The notes under the pieces were generated by a model. The model had not been told where the DNA came from, did no database searches, and was given only the letters and a program-made list of their open reading frames with translations. From CAVPDG01 sp963702535 (GTDB lineage Bacteria; Chloroflexota; Anaerolineae; Anaerolineales; UBA4823), in assembly GCA_963702535.1 (NCBI GenBank), contig CAVPDG010000016.1, positions 124,001 through 188,000 on the forward strand: a DNA stretch of 64,000 bases, read 5' to 3'. The translations under genes were made by a program, and so were the position numbers. Shown here in pieces: positions 40,024 to 48,808 of the stretch (positions are counted from its first letter, which is position 1; each line of letters opens with the position of its first letter).

Positions 40024-40458
40024 TTATCTATGATTGAGAAATGACAACGGCTGCACAGACCGGCGATCGTCAGGTGCTGCAGGTCTGCTGCAAACCCGTA
40101 CTGCTGCCTGAGCTGCTCCTCCAGGGAGGTGAGCACTTCCTGGCTGGCGTCGATGGCGTTGCCACATAGCCCGGCAGACCAGGTGCAGGTGCGAGCCATG
40201 ATTGGACGCCGCGTAGACCACACGCCCGTCTTGCAGACCGGCTCGGCTCGCCATGCCCTGCTCCACCAGCAGGTCGAGCGTGCGGTAAATCGTGGCGATG
40301 TTAACCGCCCGGGTGCGCTCGTGCACCTGGGCGTAGATCTCTTCCGCCGTCATATGGTGAGAGCTGTGCGCCAGGGCTTCAATGATCATCTCGCGCTGCG
40401 GCGTGATGCGGTAGCCAAGGTTGCGTAAGGACTTGATGTAGGTCTGGCAGTGGGGCAT
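40024..40458 (-). CDS. Fur family regulator, probably nickel/metal responsive, frameshifted
   Basis: GYRITPQREMIIEALAHSSHHMTAEEIY and VNIATIYRTLDLLVEQGMASR form the Fur DNA-binding domain. SNHGSHLHLVC begins the metal-binding half; the frame slips near 40160 and continues CGNAID, EEQLRQQYGFAA and GLCSRC, so both CxxC pairs of the structural zinc site can be reconstructed. In that second frame there is no stop before the CbiM start, so either another indel exists or the genes are joined. Its place before cbiMQO suggests a nickel regulator (Nur-like), but Fur or Zur cannot be excluded. Confidence 0.78.
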   Translation of the reverse strand: MPHCQTYIKSLRNLGYRITPQREMIIEALAHSSHHMTAEEIYAQVHERTRAVNIATIYRTLDLLVEQGMASRAGLQDGRVVYAASNHGSHLHLVCRAMWQRHRRQPGSAHLPGGAAQAAVRVCSRPAAPDDRRSVQPLSFLNHR

Positions 40459-40471
40459 TGCGATCCTTTTC

Positions 40472-40491
40472 TATTGCAATTATTCGCAATA
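40472..40491. promoter_or_regulatory. Probable Fur-family operator before fur-cbiMQO
   Basis: TATTGC (40472-40477) and GCAATA (40486-40491) are perfect inverted arms 8 bp apart, 14 bp before the regulator's start. On the minus strand, TTTCAC and TAAAAT with an 18-bp spacer lie just upstream, so the palindrome would cover the start of transcription. The TTGC..GCAA arms recall the nickel-responsive Nur box, though the spacing differs by one base. Confidence 0.55.
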
Positions 40492-40515
40492 AGATTTTAC
40501 CAGAATATCCCAGTC

Positions 40516-40538
40516 AGGTGAAAGATTCTCTTTCACCT
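40516..40538. repeat. Short perfect hairpin upstream of fur
   Basis: AGGTGAAAGA (40516-40525) and TCTTTCACCT (40529-40538) form a 10-bp stem with a 3-nt loop. It overlaps the likely -35 of the fur-cbi promoter, so it could be a second protein-binding site, or part of the trxA terminator region. Confidence 0.4.
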
Positions 40539-40551
40539 ATTAATAAAAAGA

Positions 40552-40584
40552 GCGTGGACTGGCGCACAAAGCGCCAGTCCACGC
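40552..40584 (-). terminator. Intrinsic terminator of trxA
   Basis: A 14-bp perfect stem (40552-40565 with 40571-40584, loop ACAAA) is followed on the minus strand by CTTTTTA. It lies 27 bp after the trxA stop. Confidence 0.85.
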
Positions 40585-40610
40585 CCATTCATCAATAAAA
40601 ACTGGGTTTC

Positions 40611-40934
40611 TTAGATGTACGACTTGAATTTAGCGATGATGCGGTCTTTGGGTTGGTACCCCGTCATGCGCTGGCTCTCCTTGCCATGCACGAAGAGCAT
40701 GAGCGTCGGTACGCCCATCACCCCATACTGGCTTGCCAGGTCCGAGTTTTGGTCCACGTCCAGCTTGACAATTTTCGCCTTGCCTGCCCATTCATCCGCA
40801 AGCTGTTTCACCACGGGCTCAAGCGTCTTGCAGGGACCACACCAGGGCGCCGTAAAATCCACCACCACCGGGAGAGCAGAATTGAGCACTTCACTCTCAA
40901 AGGTATCTTCACTCACATAAGCCAGATCAGCCAT
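40611..40934 (-). CDS. trxA: Thioredoxin
   Basis: A 107-residue thioredoxin with the redox motif FTAPWCGPCKTLEPV, buried Asp in VVVDF, and the cis-Pro loop GVPTLMLF. The ATG at 40934 is chosen because GGAGATGCT precedes it and the family's N-terminus fits; a longer start at 40964 adds ten residues. It is a single-gene unit with its own terminator. Confidence 0.94.
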   Translation of the reverse strand: MADLAYVSEDTFESEVLNSALPVVVDFTAPWCGPCKTLEPVVKQLADEWAGKAKIVKLDVDQNSDLASQYGVMGVPTLMLFVHGKESQRMTGYQPKDRIIAKFKSYI

Positions 40935-41086
40935 AGCATCTCCTGCGATCATCTCCGTTTCCACGCACTAACAGTCCAGCACCCATAGTACCCAGAGCGG
41001 GGAGAAAAGTCAAGGCTCTTGGGATTTGTCGTGACAACTTCCACGGCGATACCCGCTGAACCCAGCCCAAGCGCTCTTGGGCAACG

Positions 41087-41115
41087 TTGACGGTAAAGGG
41101 GGAGCATGATAGAAT
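41087..41115 (+). promoter_or_regulatory. Promoter of tRNA-Lys
   Basis: TTGACG (41087-41092) and TAGAAT (41110-41115) are exactly 17 bp apart, and the tRNA begins 16 bp downstream of the -10. Confidence 0.7.
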
Positions 41116-41130
41116 GCACTTCGCCTGAGC

Positions 41131-41202
41131 GGGCGCGTAGCTCAATGGTAGAGCAGTGGCCTTTTAAGCCATTGGTTGAGGGTTCGAGCCCCTCCGCGCT
41201 CA
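41131..41202 (+). tRNA. tRNA-Lys (UUU)
   Basis: A cloverleaf folds by eye: acceptor GGGCGCG with CGCGCTC (one G-U pair), D-arm GCTC..GAGC, anticodon stem GTGGC/GCCAT with loop CTTTTAA (anticodon TTT), T-arm GAGGG TTCGAGC CCCTC, and discriminator A at 41202. No CCA is encoded. Confidence 0.92.
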
Positions 41203-41458
41203 TTGCGCTTTATATGGGGGGATCACCGAAATGGTATGCCTCGCCTTTGGTGTGATTTTTTGTGACCAGGCGTGGCGGTCCACGTGCCCAGCCAAAGCTG
41301 GGAAATATTGACGCCGTTCTATTTTTTCGCGATAATACTCTCAGACCCAGGGGAATGCCAGCGGATCATATTGCCTTGCTATAATCCTTCGCACTGGTTA
41401 TTAGACCGCCTGGTCCGCTCATATCAGCGTCCCTTTTCCAGTCCCAGGAGGCAGTCCT
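41203..41458. other. Spacer between tRNA-Lys and the amidase
   Basis: No gene is seen. A TATAAT at 41380-41385, about 75 bp before the amidase start, could be its -10, but no good -35 is found. Confidence 0.35.
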
Positions 41459-42295
41459 ATGCAAATCGTTGACCACCGTCTGCTTGATGATAATGGCACG
41501 CCCTGCCGCTTCTTCCCCAGCCCCAACCACCCGCGAAATACCAAACTCCTGCCATGCGATTACCTGATCATCCATTACACTACGGGAACAAAGCCGGAGC
41601 AGACCATCAACTGGTTTCGCAGCCCAAACTCCAAGGCCGTAGCCCATCTGCTTATCACCCGTGAAGGCGAGATTATCCAGTTCGTCCCTTTCAATATAGT
41701 CGCCTGGCATGCCGGATACAGCCAATGGGCTGACCGCTTTGGACTGAACCGTTATTCCATCGGCATCGAGCTGGATAATGCCGGCCGTCTCATGCAAGAA
41801 TGGGGCTCTTGGAGACGTTACAACGTGACCTTCAGCGACGATCAGGTGCTGAAAGCCACCCATAAGCTACAACTGACCGAAATGGGCTGGGAAAAGTTTC
41901 CCCAAGCCCAGATTGACGCCCTGTGCCAGGTCGCCAAACTGCTCAAAGCCACCTATAACTTCATCGATGTGCTTGGCCATGATGACGTATCCTTGAGTGG
42001 CAAACTGGATCCTGGCCCTGCCTTTAACATGGTCGAGTTTCGCAATGAAATCATGGGGTTCCAGGCTGGACAAAAGTTTGTGTTCAGGAATTGCATGCCG
42101 GGCGTGGTACTGCGCACCGAGCCCAAAGAGCGTTCGAATGCCACCGGCAAAATAACCTCCGGACGCGACGTTGTCGTGCTGGAGACCTTCCGCAATTGGG
42201 TGCAGGTCCAGCAGGTTCAGGCAGACGGTACGCTGGGCAGCCTTAAGGGTTGGATGCTAGAACGCCACCTCAAACGGCTGCGCAGCCTGGTCTAA
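41459..42295 (+). CDS. N-acetylmuramoyl-L-alanine amidase (Amidase_2) with C-terminal SH3-like domain
   Basis: A 278-residue protein of the T7 lysozyme/PGRP fold. Zinc ligands are visible as the His in DYLIIHYTTG, the His in VAWHAGYS and the Asp in GKLDPGPAF, with GHDDVS before it. The last 70 residues (FRNCMPGVVLRTEP to GWMLERHL) look like a bacterial SH3 domain that would bind the cell wall. No signal peptide is seen, which suggests a lysis- or recycling-type role or an unusual export. The start follows AGGAGG. Confidence 0.85.
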   Translation: MQIVDHRLLDDNGTPCRFFPSPNHPRNTKLLPCDYLIIHYTTGTKPEQTINWFRSPNSKAVAHLLITREGEIIQFVPFNIVAWHAGYSQWADRFGLNRYSIGIELDNAGRLMQEWGSWRRYNVTFSDDQVLKATHKLQLTEMGWEKFPQAQIDALCQVAKLLKATYNFIDVLGHDDVSLSGKLDPGPAFNMVEFRNEIMGFQAGQKFVFRNCMPGVVLRTEPKERSNATGKITSGRDVVVLETFRNWVQVQQVQADGTLGSLKGWMLERHLKRLRSLV

Positions 42296-42433
42296 ACTCC
42301 TGGAATATGCAGCGTTGGTGCGCGGAGGCGGGCACTGCATGACCTGCCCCACCCTGCGCGATGGTGTAAGGCAGGCACGATCATGGGTAGTGACCTTCTG
42401 TCCATGCTTCCACAGCTGGATTTCTGGACTACC

Positions 42434-43205
42434 TTACCTCCGGTAATACCCCGCCTGGCGCACCACCTCCATCTGCCCCACCGCCGCTTTCCTGCGGCAG
42501 GCAGGGCATAGCCCGTACAGGCGCTCGCCTGACTCAACCAGCTCCTTCAGGAAAGCCATCGGCTCGGGCGCGTACGGCTGCCCGCAGGCGGGACAGGGCT
42601 GCAGCGGCACACTGGTGTTCCATGTATGTAAAATTCGCACCCCACCCACATCTTCGACGTGGATCGCACCCGTCGGGCAGACCGCCGCGCAGGCGCCGCA
42701 CCCGATACACGCATCCGATTGCAGGTGGAAGGGCGAGTCGACTTTGCGCTTAGCGCCGCGTTCTACGAAACCAATGGCTGCCGCCCCCACTTTATCCCGG
42801 CAGATGCGCACGCACAACCCGCACAGGATGCAAAGCTCCTCCGGCTTGCCGTCCACAGCAAAGCGGCTCTCAGTTACGCCAGCATCTGCCGCCAGCCCGC
42901 GGATTACTTCCGATGTCGGGCAGCGCGCCAGCATAAACTCCAGCATCATCCTACGCACTGCCGGCGAGCGCGGTCCCTCCGTGCTCACAACCATGCCCTC
43001 TTCCACCGGGTACGTGCACGCCGCAATCACTTCCTCCCTGGGTTGCAGCAGGTCCACCAGGCATAGGCGGCAGGCGCCGTAGGGCGGCAGACCCTCCCAA
43101 TAGCACAGGGTAGGCAGGTGTACCCCCGCGCTGTGGATGGCTTGCAGTAGCAGTTGCCCCTTCGGGAGCTTCGATCTCTCGCGCGTCAATCGTCAGCTTG
43201 GGCAA
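42434..43205 (-). CDS. NuoG/HoxU-like iron-sulfur electron-transfer subunit, frameshifted
   Basis: The start is a TTG at 43205 giving LPKLTIDAREIEAPEGAT; the frame slips near 43150 and goes on as LLLQAIHSAGVHLPTLCYWEGLPPYGACRLC, a [2Fe-2S] ferredoxin domain. Two [4Fe-4S] motifs follow: CILCGLCVRIC and CIGCGACAAVC. The C-terminus adds a CPACGQPY and CPACRRK pair that could bind zinc or iron. The protein is about 257 residues, so it lacks the large NuoG molybdopterin-like part. It is the last gene of the CO dehydrogenase operon and should pass electrons to the NuoF-like subunit. Confidence 0.82.
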
Positions 43206-43206
43206 G

Positions 43207-44942
43207 TCACGCCTCCCCGCTCATGGAGCATTTGCCGGTCGGGCAGCGACGCTCGACCACATGCATCTCGTATTCCTCGCGAAAGTAGCGCAGGGTGGAA
43301 AGCACCGGGTTGGGAGCTGTTTGCCCCAACCCGCACAGCGAGCCGGCGCTTATGGCTTGCGCCACTTCCTCGAGCAGCGCCAGGTCGTCTGGAGTCCCGT
43401 CTCCATGTGTAATGCGATTCAGGATCGCCAGCAGGTGGCGCGTCCCCTCCCGGCAGGCTGTGCACTTCCCGCATGACTCCTGCGTGGTAAACTCGAGGAA
43501 GTAGCGGGCTACATCCACCATGCAGGCGCTCTCATCCAGCGCCACCATGCCGCCCGAGCCGATGATCGAGCCGGTGGCTTTCATCGCCTCGTAGGTGATC
43601 GGCGTATCGAACAGGCGCCGGGGCAGGCAACCGCCCGAAGGACCCCCCGTCTGTACGGCTTTGATGGGCAGCCCGCTGGCGCTGCCGCCGCCAATCCCGG
43701 CGAGCAGCTCGCCCAGGGTCATTCCCAACGGCACTTCCACCAACCCCGTATTGGCGATCTGCCCCACCAGCGAGAAGACCACCGTCCCCGCGTTTTGCGC
43801 CGCGCCCAGGGCTGCATACCAATCGCCCCGCGCGCCAGGATGACCGGCACCGTCGCCCAGGTCTTCACATTGTTGATGATCGTGGGCTTCCCCCACAGAC
43901 CGGCCACGGCTGGGTAAGGCGGCTTGGGGCGCGGCTCGCCCAGCCCGCCCTCGATGGAGGCGATCATCGCCGTCTCCTCGCCGCAGACGAAGGCGCCCGC
44001 GCCGCGCACCACCCCGAGGGAAAAATCGAATCCCGATCCGAGGATGTCTTCCCCAAGCAGCCCGTATTCCTCCGCCTGCCTCAGCGCCTGGCTCACCCGC
44101 TCCACCGCCAGGGGGTACTCATCGCGCACGTAGATGTAGCCGCTATGAGCGCCGATGGCGTATGCGCCGATGATCATGCCCTCCAGCACGCTGTGCGGGT
44201 CGCTCTCAAGCACCGTGCGGTCCATATACGCGCCGGGATCGCCCTCGTCGCCGTTGCACAGGATATACTTCGTCTCGCCCGGCGCATCGCGCGCGATCTG
44301 CCATTTGCGCCCGGTGGGGAATCCGCCTCCGCCGCGCCCGCGCAGCCCGGCGCGCTTCACTTCCTCGATCACCGCTCCGGGCTCGTACTCGGACAGCGTT
44401 TTTTGCAGCGCGCGGTAACCGCCGCGGGCGATGTATTCCTCGATGCTTTGCGGGTCGATATATCCGCAGTTGCGCAGCACAATTTTGCGCTGGCTGGCAA
44501 AGAACGGCGTCTGGTCGATGCCCGGGGTAGCTGCCTGCTCCGGCAGGCGTGGGAATGCGCGCACGCGCCCCTCTACCAGCAGGCTCTCCTCGTCGATGAT
44601 CGCCCAGGCTCGCTCCGCCGGCAGTTGCCCGCGCGCCAGCGCGTCGACCAGGGCGCGCGCCCGTGGTCGCGTCATCTCCGCATACACCACCCGCCCTCCG
44701 CCGGGCAGGCGCACGTCCACCAGCGGTTCTTGCTGGCAGTAGCCAATGCAGCCGGTGCGCGTCAGGATGGCATCCAGCCCGCGTTGCTCCATGCGCTGGC
44801 GCATGCTCTCGTAGATATCGCCAGCCCCGGCAGCCAATCCGCAGGTCGCGCATCCCACCATGATCTTGGGACGCTCAGGGTATAAGCCCGCCTCGCCCTT
44901 CGTACGGACTGAATCCAGATCAGCAGCGGATAAAATCTTCAT
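43207..44942 (-). CDS. NuoF/HndC-like NAD(P)-binding flavoprotein, frameshifted
   Basis: The N-terminus has a thioredoxin-like [2Fe-2S] domain (VGCATCGLAAGA, TRTGCIGYCQQEPLV). The NuoF core follows: FMN/NADH motifs GLRGRGGGGFPTGRKW, NGDEGDPGAYMDR and GAGAFVCGEETAMI, and the [4Fe-4S] motif ESCGKCTACREGT with SLCGLGQ. The frame slips near 43825. The reconstructed length is about 579 residues, as in HndC or HydB proteins. It should take electrons from ferredoxin-like donors and reduce NAD(P), or the reverse. Confidence 0.88.
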
Positions 44943-44984
44943 GGTCCCATTCCCTGGGAAGGACACGCCCTTAGTTTGTGATGA

Positions 44985-45422
44985 TCAACGGTAGCGGCTC
45001 AGGATCGGTTCCACATCGTCGGTTGTCACCCTGCCAAATGTCTCATCGTCAAGCCGCACCACGGGCGCCAGTCCGCACGAGCCAACGCAGCGCACGCGCT
45101 TGAGCATGAAGGTCAGATCGTCTGTGGACTGGTCCGGCTCGATCCCCAGAACGGCGGAGATCTGTTTCAACAGCTCAGCCGCGCCCTTCACATAGCAGGC
45201 TGTGCCCTCGCACACCTGCACCTTGTGCTTGCCGCATGGCTTGAAGCTGAAAGCGGCATAGAACGAGGCTGCGCTGAGCATCTGGCTCAGCGGCACGCCC
45301 AGCTCGTCAGCCGCCACGCGTAGCTGCTCCTCGGGGAGGTAGCCATAGTCCGCGCTCATCTGGTGCAGGGCAGCCAGCACCGACCCGGCGCTGGGTTGGC
45401 TGTAACGCTGTGCCGGTAGCAT
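44985..45422 (-). CDS. NuoE/HndA-like [2Fe-2S] subunit
   Basis: A 145-residue protein of the NuoE family. The four cluster Cys are in VQVCEGTACYVKGA and RVRCVGSCGLAPVV. SVLAALHQMSADYGYLPEEQLR is the usual helical N-terminus. It lies between cooS and the NuoF-like gene, 3 bp after cooS, and forms the electron-bifurcating or NAD-reducing module with it. Confidence 0.92.
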   Translation of the reverse strand: MLPAQRYSQPSAGSVLAALHQMSADYGYLPEEQLRVAADELGVPLSQMLSAASFYAAFSFKPCGKHKVQVCEGTACYVKGAAELLKQISAVLGIEPDQSTDDLTFMLKRVRCVGSCGLAPVVRLDDETFGRVTTDDVEPILSRYR

Positions 45423-45425
45423 GGT

Positions 45426-47324
45426 TCAGATCCCCAAACCAGCCCGGCGCTCCTTGAGCGCCGCCACCAGCTTGGCAGCCGCCGCCTTGGGATCGGGCTC
45501 GACGATGAAGTAGCCGCCCAGCAAGTCCTTGGCTGCCTGGGTCAGCACCTGCACCACCAGCGGGCTGCCTGTCACCGGAGGCACCACCCCAACGTGGGTG
45601 GGCAGTCCCAGGGCAACCGCCCAGGTCCCAATGGAAACCGCCTTCTCCATTGCCGCCTCCGGCGCCGTAGCCACTACCGGCAATTGGCTGACATCCACAC
45701 CCAGCTTGTTGGCAATGGCGGTAGCAATGCTTGCCGCCCGCGTATTATCCACGCAAGAGCCCGTGTGCAGTGTCAGCGGCAGCGGCGCCCCCAGCCCTGC
45801 TGCGTTACCCAGCGCCGTCAGCACGGCTTTCAACCCCGCACCGGCGTACTTTTCGGTGGCGGCTGGCGTCATCAGCCCGTGGCGGGCAAAGCTCCCCGCC
45901 GCGCAGCCGGTGCACAGGATCAGCACGTTCTCCGCCACCAGAGCCTTCACCAGCTCGACGAAGGTCTTATCCTGGGTAATCTTGACATCGTTGCAGCCGG
46001 CAAACAGGCACACACCCAAAATATTGCCGTTGACGATGTTGTCGATCAATGGCTTGAGCGGATCATCCGGGTTGACCAGCGCCAGCACCTTGACAATTGC
46101 TTCAGCAGACATGCCCGCCAAAGCGTCATTGACCACCGGTGGGATGCTCACCTTAGCCGGGTCGCGCTTCTTGAACGCCTCGATCGCCACGCGCAGGATC
46201 TCCTGTGCTTTCTCGCCGGCGTGCTTCTCGTCGAACTCGATGTGCCGCGCTCCGGTGATCTTGGCGATGGGCATGGTGGTGATGATCTCGGTGTGGAACT
46301 GGCTGGCTACCAGCGGCAAACTCGGCATGATGCACTGGTAATCGACCACTGCCGCGTCCAGCGCGCCGGTCAGGATCGCCAGCTCTTGCGAGAGCGAATT
46401 GGTCGCCGTGGGGATGCCGTGGCGCATCATCACCTCGTGCCCGGTGCAGCAGATGCCGACCAGGTTGATGCCCTCCGGCGCTCCGGCTGCCTTGGCTTCA
46501 TCGCGCAGCAGCTCTGCCTGGGCGACAATCACCTCGCTCAGCACCGGGTTATGCCCGTGCACCGCCACGTTGACCGCCTTTTCCTTCAAGGTGCCCAGGT
46601 TGGCGCGCGCCATCACCGGCGTTGGCGTGCCGAAGAGGATATCGGAAAGGTCGGTCGCCAGGTACATGCCGGTATAGTCGCCGATGGCGCATTTGATCGC
46701 TCCCAGCAGGATGTTGACGGCATCCGCGTCGACGCCGTTGGTGGTGCGGTGCATCACCTCCGCCACGCCCGAGTCCAGACCCGGCGGCACAAGCCCCAGG
46801 CTGGTCAGCTTTTCCATGCGCGCAGGCGTAACCGTTGTCTTGAGCCACACCGGCGCTTCTTCACGCTCGGCGAACTCGTCCAGCGCCAGGCGCGCCAGCT
46901 CTCCAGCCAGCTCTGTGTCGCTCTTTCCATCGCGCTGGATGCCAACCCGCGCCAGCACCGCGTAGAATTTATCCTTGTCCTTGATGCCGTAATCGGGCGC
47001 CTCGCCGCGGCTGTACTTGAGCAGCGTATGCGCCAGGTGCTTGGCGTGGGCGGAGTGCGAAGAAGTCCCGCCGGCGATGCTGCGCGCCAGGCCGCGCGCC
47101 ACGATCACATCGGCAGAAGCCCCGCAGATGCCATACTTAGGACCGGAGACGCCAAAAGGATCGATGCGGCAGGGTCCCTGCAGGCAGTGCCGGCAGCACA
47201 AGCCCGTCTCGCCAAAACCACATTGAGGCAGCTGAGCCTCATAACGGTCCCAGCTAAGCGTCACGCCGGTTGCCCGGGCTTTTTCGATCATGAGAATAGA
47301 ATCAGGGCTAATTGAGCGTTCCAT
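45426..47324 (-). CDS. cooS: Anaerobic Ni-Fe carbon monoxide dehydrogenase catalytic subunit
   Basis: Oxidises CO to CO2 (or the reverse) at a Ni-4Fe-4S C-cluster. It is 632 residues, the normal length, and intact. Cys35 and Cys43 match the D-cluster; Cys44, Cys47, Cys52 and the Cys in YGICGA match the B-cluster. C-cluster ligands are visible as the His in CCTGHEVM, and Cys in VDYQCIMP, CLFAGCNDVK, LCTGCAAGS and HTGSCVDNTR. The catalytic Lys is likely in EKAVSIGTW. It follows cooF by 18 bp with GGAGG. No CooC maturation gene and no acetyl-CoA synthase gene are in the window. Confidence 0.95.
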   Translation of the reverse strand: MERSISPDSILMIEKARATGVTLSWDRYEAQLPQCGFGETGLCCRHCLQGPCRIDPFGVSGPKYGICGASADVIVARGLARSIAGGTSSHSAHAKHLAHTLLKYSRGEAPDYGIKDKDKFYAVLARVGIQRDGKSDTELAGELARLALDEFAEREEAPVWLKTTVTPARMEKLTSLGLVPPGLDSGVAEVMHRTTNGVDADAVNILLGAIKCAIGDYTGMYLATDLSDILFGTPTPVMARANLGTLKEKAVNVAVHGHNPVLSEVIVAQAELLRDEAKAAGAPEGINLVGICCTGHEVMMRHGIPTATNSLSQELAILTGALDAAVVDYQCIMPSLPLVASQFHTEIITTMPIAKITGARHIEFDEKHAGEKAQEILRVAIEAFKKRDPAKVSIPPVVNDALAGMSAEAIVKVLALVNPDDPLKPLIDNIVNGNILGVCLFAGCNDVKITQDKTFVELVKALVAENVLILCTGCAAGSFARHGLMTPAATEKYAGAGLKAVLTALGNAAGLGAPLPLTLHTGSCVDNTRAASIATAIANKLGVDVSQLPVVATAPEAAMEKAVSIGTWAVALGLPTHVGVVPPVTGSPLVVQVLTQAAKDLLGGYFIVEPDPKAAAAKLVAALKERRAGLGI

Positions 47325-47342
47325 CGGTCATACCTCCAGATC

Positions 47343-47900
47343 TTATTCCTCAAGGGTCTTGGTCATCGTCGCTTCGCGCACAGACATAGCCCGGGAAAGG
47401 ACGGCGTTGGCGCGCTGGCGCGAGTCGTGGGCAAACTCATCACCGGTCATAAACAGAATTGCTCCGGTGGGGCACGCCTCGGCGCAGGCTGGTATCGCCC
47501 TCTCCGGGCACAGATCGCACTTCAGCGCCATCACCTTGCCATCCAGGGCGGGTGCTCGGGCGATCATGCCGAACGGGCACATCATCACGCACATGCCGCA
47601 GGCGATGCAGGCGTGCTTGCCGCCTACGTTCGTCACTACGTCGTCGGCTGTGCGGTACATCGCTTGCGGAATACACGCCGCGATGCAGGGCGCCGGGTCG
47701 CAGTGACGGCAGGTCATCGGCATCTTGAAGACCTCAAATGCAGATGTAAGCGTGGCTTCGACATACAAGCGTTGGTGGGGGGGCGGAGACTCAAGCATGG
47801 CTCCCAGCAGGTTCTTGCTGCGGGAATGCTCGACGGCGCAAGCCAGCTCGCACGTCTTGCAGCCGGTGCAGATCTCCGGTCGGACGAACAATCGTTTCAT
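47343..47900 (-). CDS. cooF: CooF-like four-cluster ferredoxin
   Basis: A 185-residue polyferredoxin with Cys motifs CTGCKTCELAC, CRHCDPAPCIAAC, CIACGMCVMMC and CDLCPERAIPACAEAC, enough for four [4Fe-4S] clusters. It matches CooF and related FeS subunits that take electrons from CooS. The ATG at 47900 follows GGAGGTTGCTC and fits better than the upstream Met. It is the first gene of the CODH operon, about 97 nt from the likely transcription start. Confidence 0.88.
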   Translation of the reverse strand: MKRLFVRPEICTGCKTCELACAVEHSRSKNLLGAMLESPPPHQRLYVEATLTSAFEVFKMPMTCRHCDPAPCIAACIPQAMYRTADDVVTNVGGKHACIACGMCVMMCPFGMIARAPALDGKVMALKCDLCPERAIPACAEACPTGAILFMTGDEFAHDSRQRANAVLSRAMSVREATMTKTLEE

Positions 47901-47995
47901 GAGCAACCTCCAATCAGGGTAGTAGCCGGTGAGGTGGGGCGCGCAGCCAGGCTACGCGCCTCATGAATTTAATGTTCGCTTGTGAATTTTCGGAC

Positions 47996-48032
47996 TTGCA
48001 ATCAGTGTAGCAAAGAAAATGACTGGTGTCAA
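47996..48032 (-). promoter_or_regulatory. Promoter of the CODH operon with a TTGC..GCAA palindrome
   Basis: On the minus strand TTGACA (48027-48032) and TACACT (48004-48009) are 17 bp apart. TTGC (47996-47999) and GCAA (48010-48013) flank the -10 as inverted arms. The same arm words occur in the operator before the Fur-family gene, with 8 rather than 10 bp between them. The -35 lies just before the CoA-transferase stop. Confidence 0.6.
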
Positions 48033-48036
48033 ACGC

Positions 48037-48808
48037 TTACTTCAAGAACACCCTCTCCGGATCAACGACATCGCGCAGGATGCGCAATTCATCCATTGTC
48101 GGCAACGGCGTTTCCGTAGCGCCCTTAATATCCAGGAAAAAGCCGGTATCCTCAGCCACTGCCTGGGCGCTCAGACCGGGGTGGTAGCTGGCAAGGTACA
48201 TCTCCTTGCTCTCCGGGTGGAAGCGCATCACTCCTTTGGTGGTCACCACCACGCTCGGACCGCCCCGTACCAGCCCGGCTTTCTTGCGCGAATCGCCCCC
48301 CTCCAGCCATCCGGGACTGGTAATATAATCCACCTTCTGCGGAAAGCGCCGCTTCTCATGCTGGGCGATGATGATGTTGCGCTGCGCCAGGCAGGCGATA
48401 TCGCACGCCCCCCCGCTTCCGGAAAAACGCACCTTGGGATGCCGCGGGTCGGCTCCGATCGAGGTGCTGTTGATATTGCCGAAGCGGTCGATCTGCGCCC
48501 CGCTCAGGAAGCCCACATCCACGCGCCCGGCTTGCAGAATATAGGAAAAGACCTCCAGCAACCCGGCTGCCACTGCCGCGCCGCGCATGGCGCGCGGGTC
48601 GCCCACCGACATGGGTAGGTGGGCAAGCTGGCTGGCCACTGTTCCCGCCTCGAAAATGATGACGCAATTCGGCGCGTGCGTGCGCTGCGCCAGCATGGCG
48701 CCCAGCATGGGTAAGCCCGTCCCGGCGAAGACCACCTCGCCATCCACGACCTCGCGGGCCGCAGGTCACCGCCATCAGCTCCGTCAAGGTATAGGTCAGC
48801 TCACTCAT
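48037..48808 (-). CDS. CoA-transferase subunit B (glutaconate type), frameshifted
   Basis: The start MSELTYTLTELMAVTC at 48808 overlaps the subunit A stop. The frame slips near 48755 and continues VVDGEVVFAGTGLPMLGAMLAQ, then GFLSGAQIDRFGNINSTSIG and GSGGACDIACLAQ, typical of family I CoA-transferase beta chains of the glutaconate or IpdB type. The length is about 257 residues. With subunit A it should move CoA between carboxylic acids; the pair's substrate is not known. Confidence 0.82.

Noticed and set aside
45594..47315. A 573-codon open frame on the + strand
   Set aside because: It lies antisense to cooS, whose cluster-binding Cys are all intact. It is a GC-bias shadow.
48004..48032. CooA (CO-sensing CRP-family) binding site
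   Set aside because: The CODH promoter shows no TGTCA-type CooA arms; only the TTGC/GCAA pair is visible.
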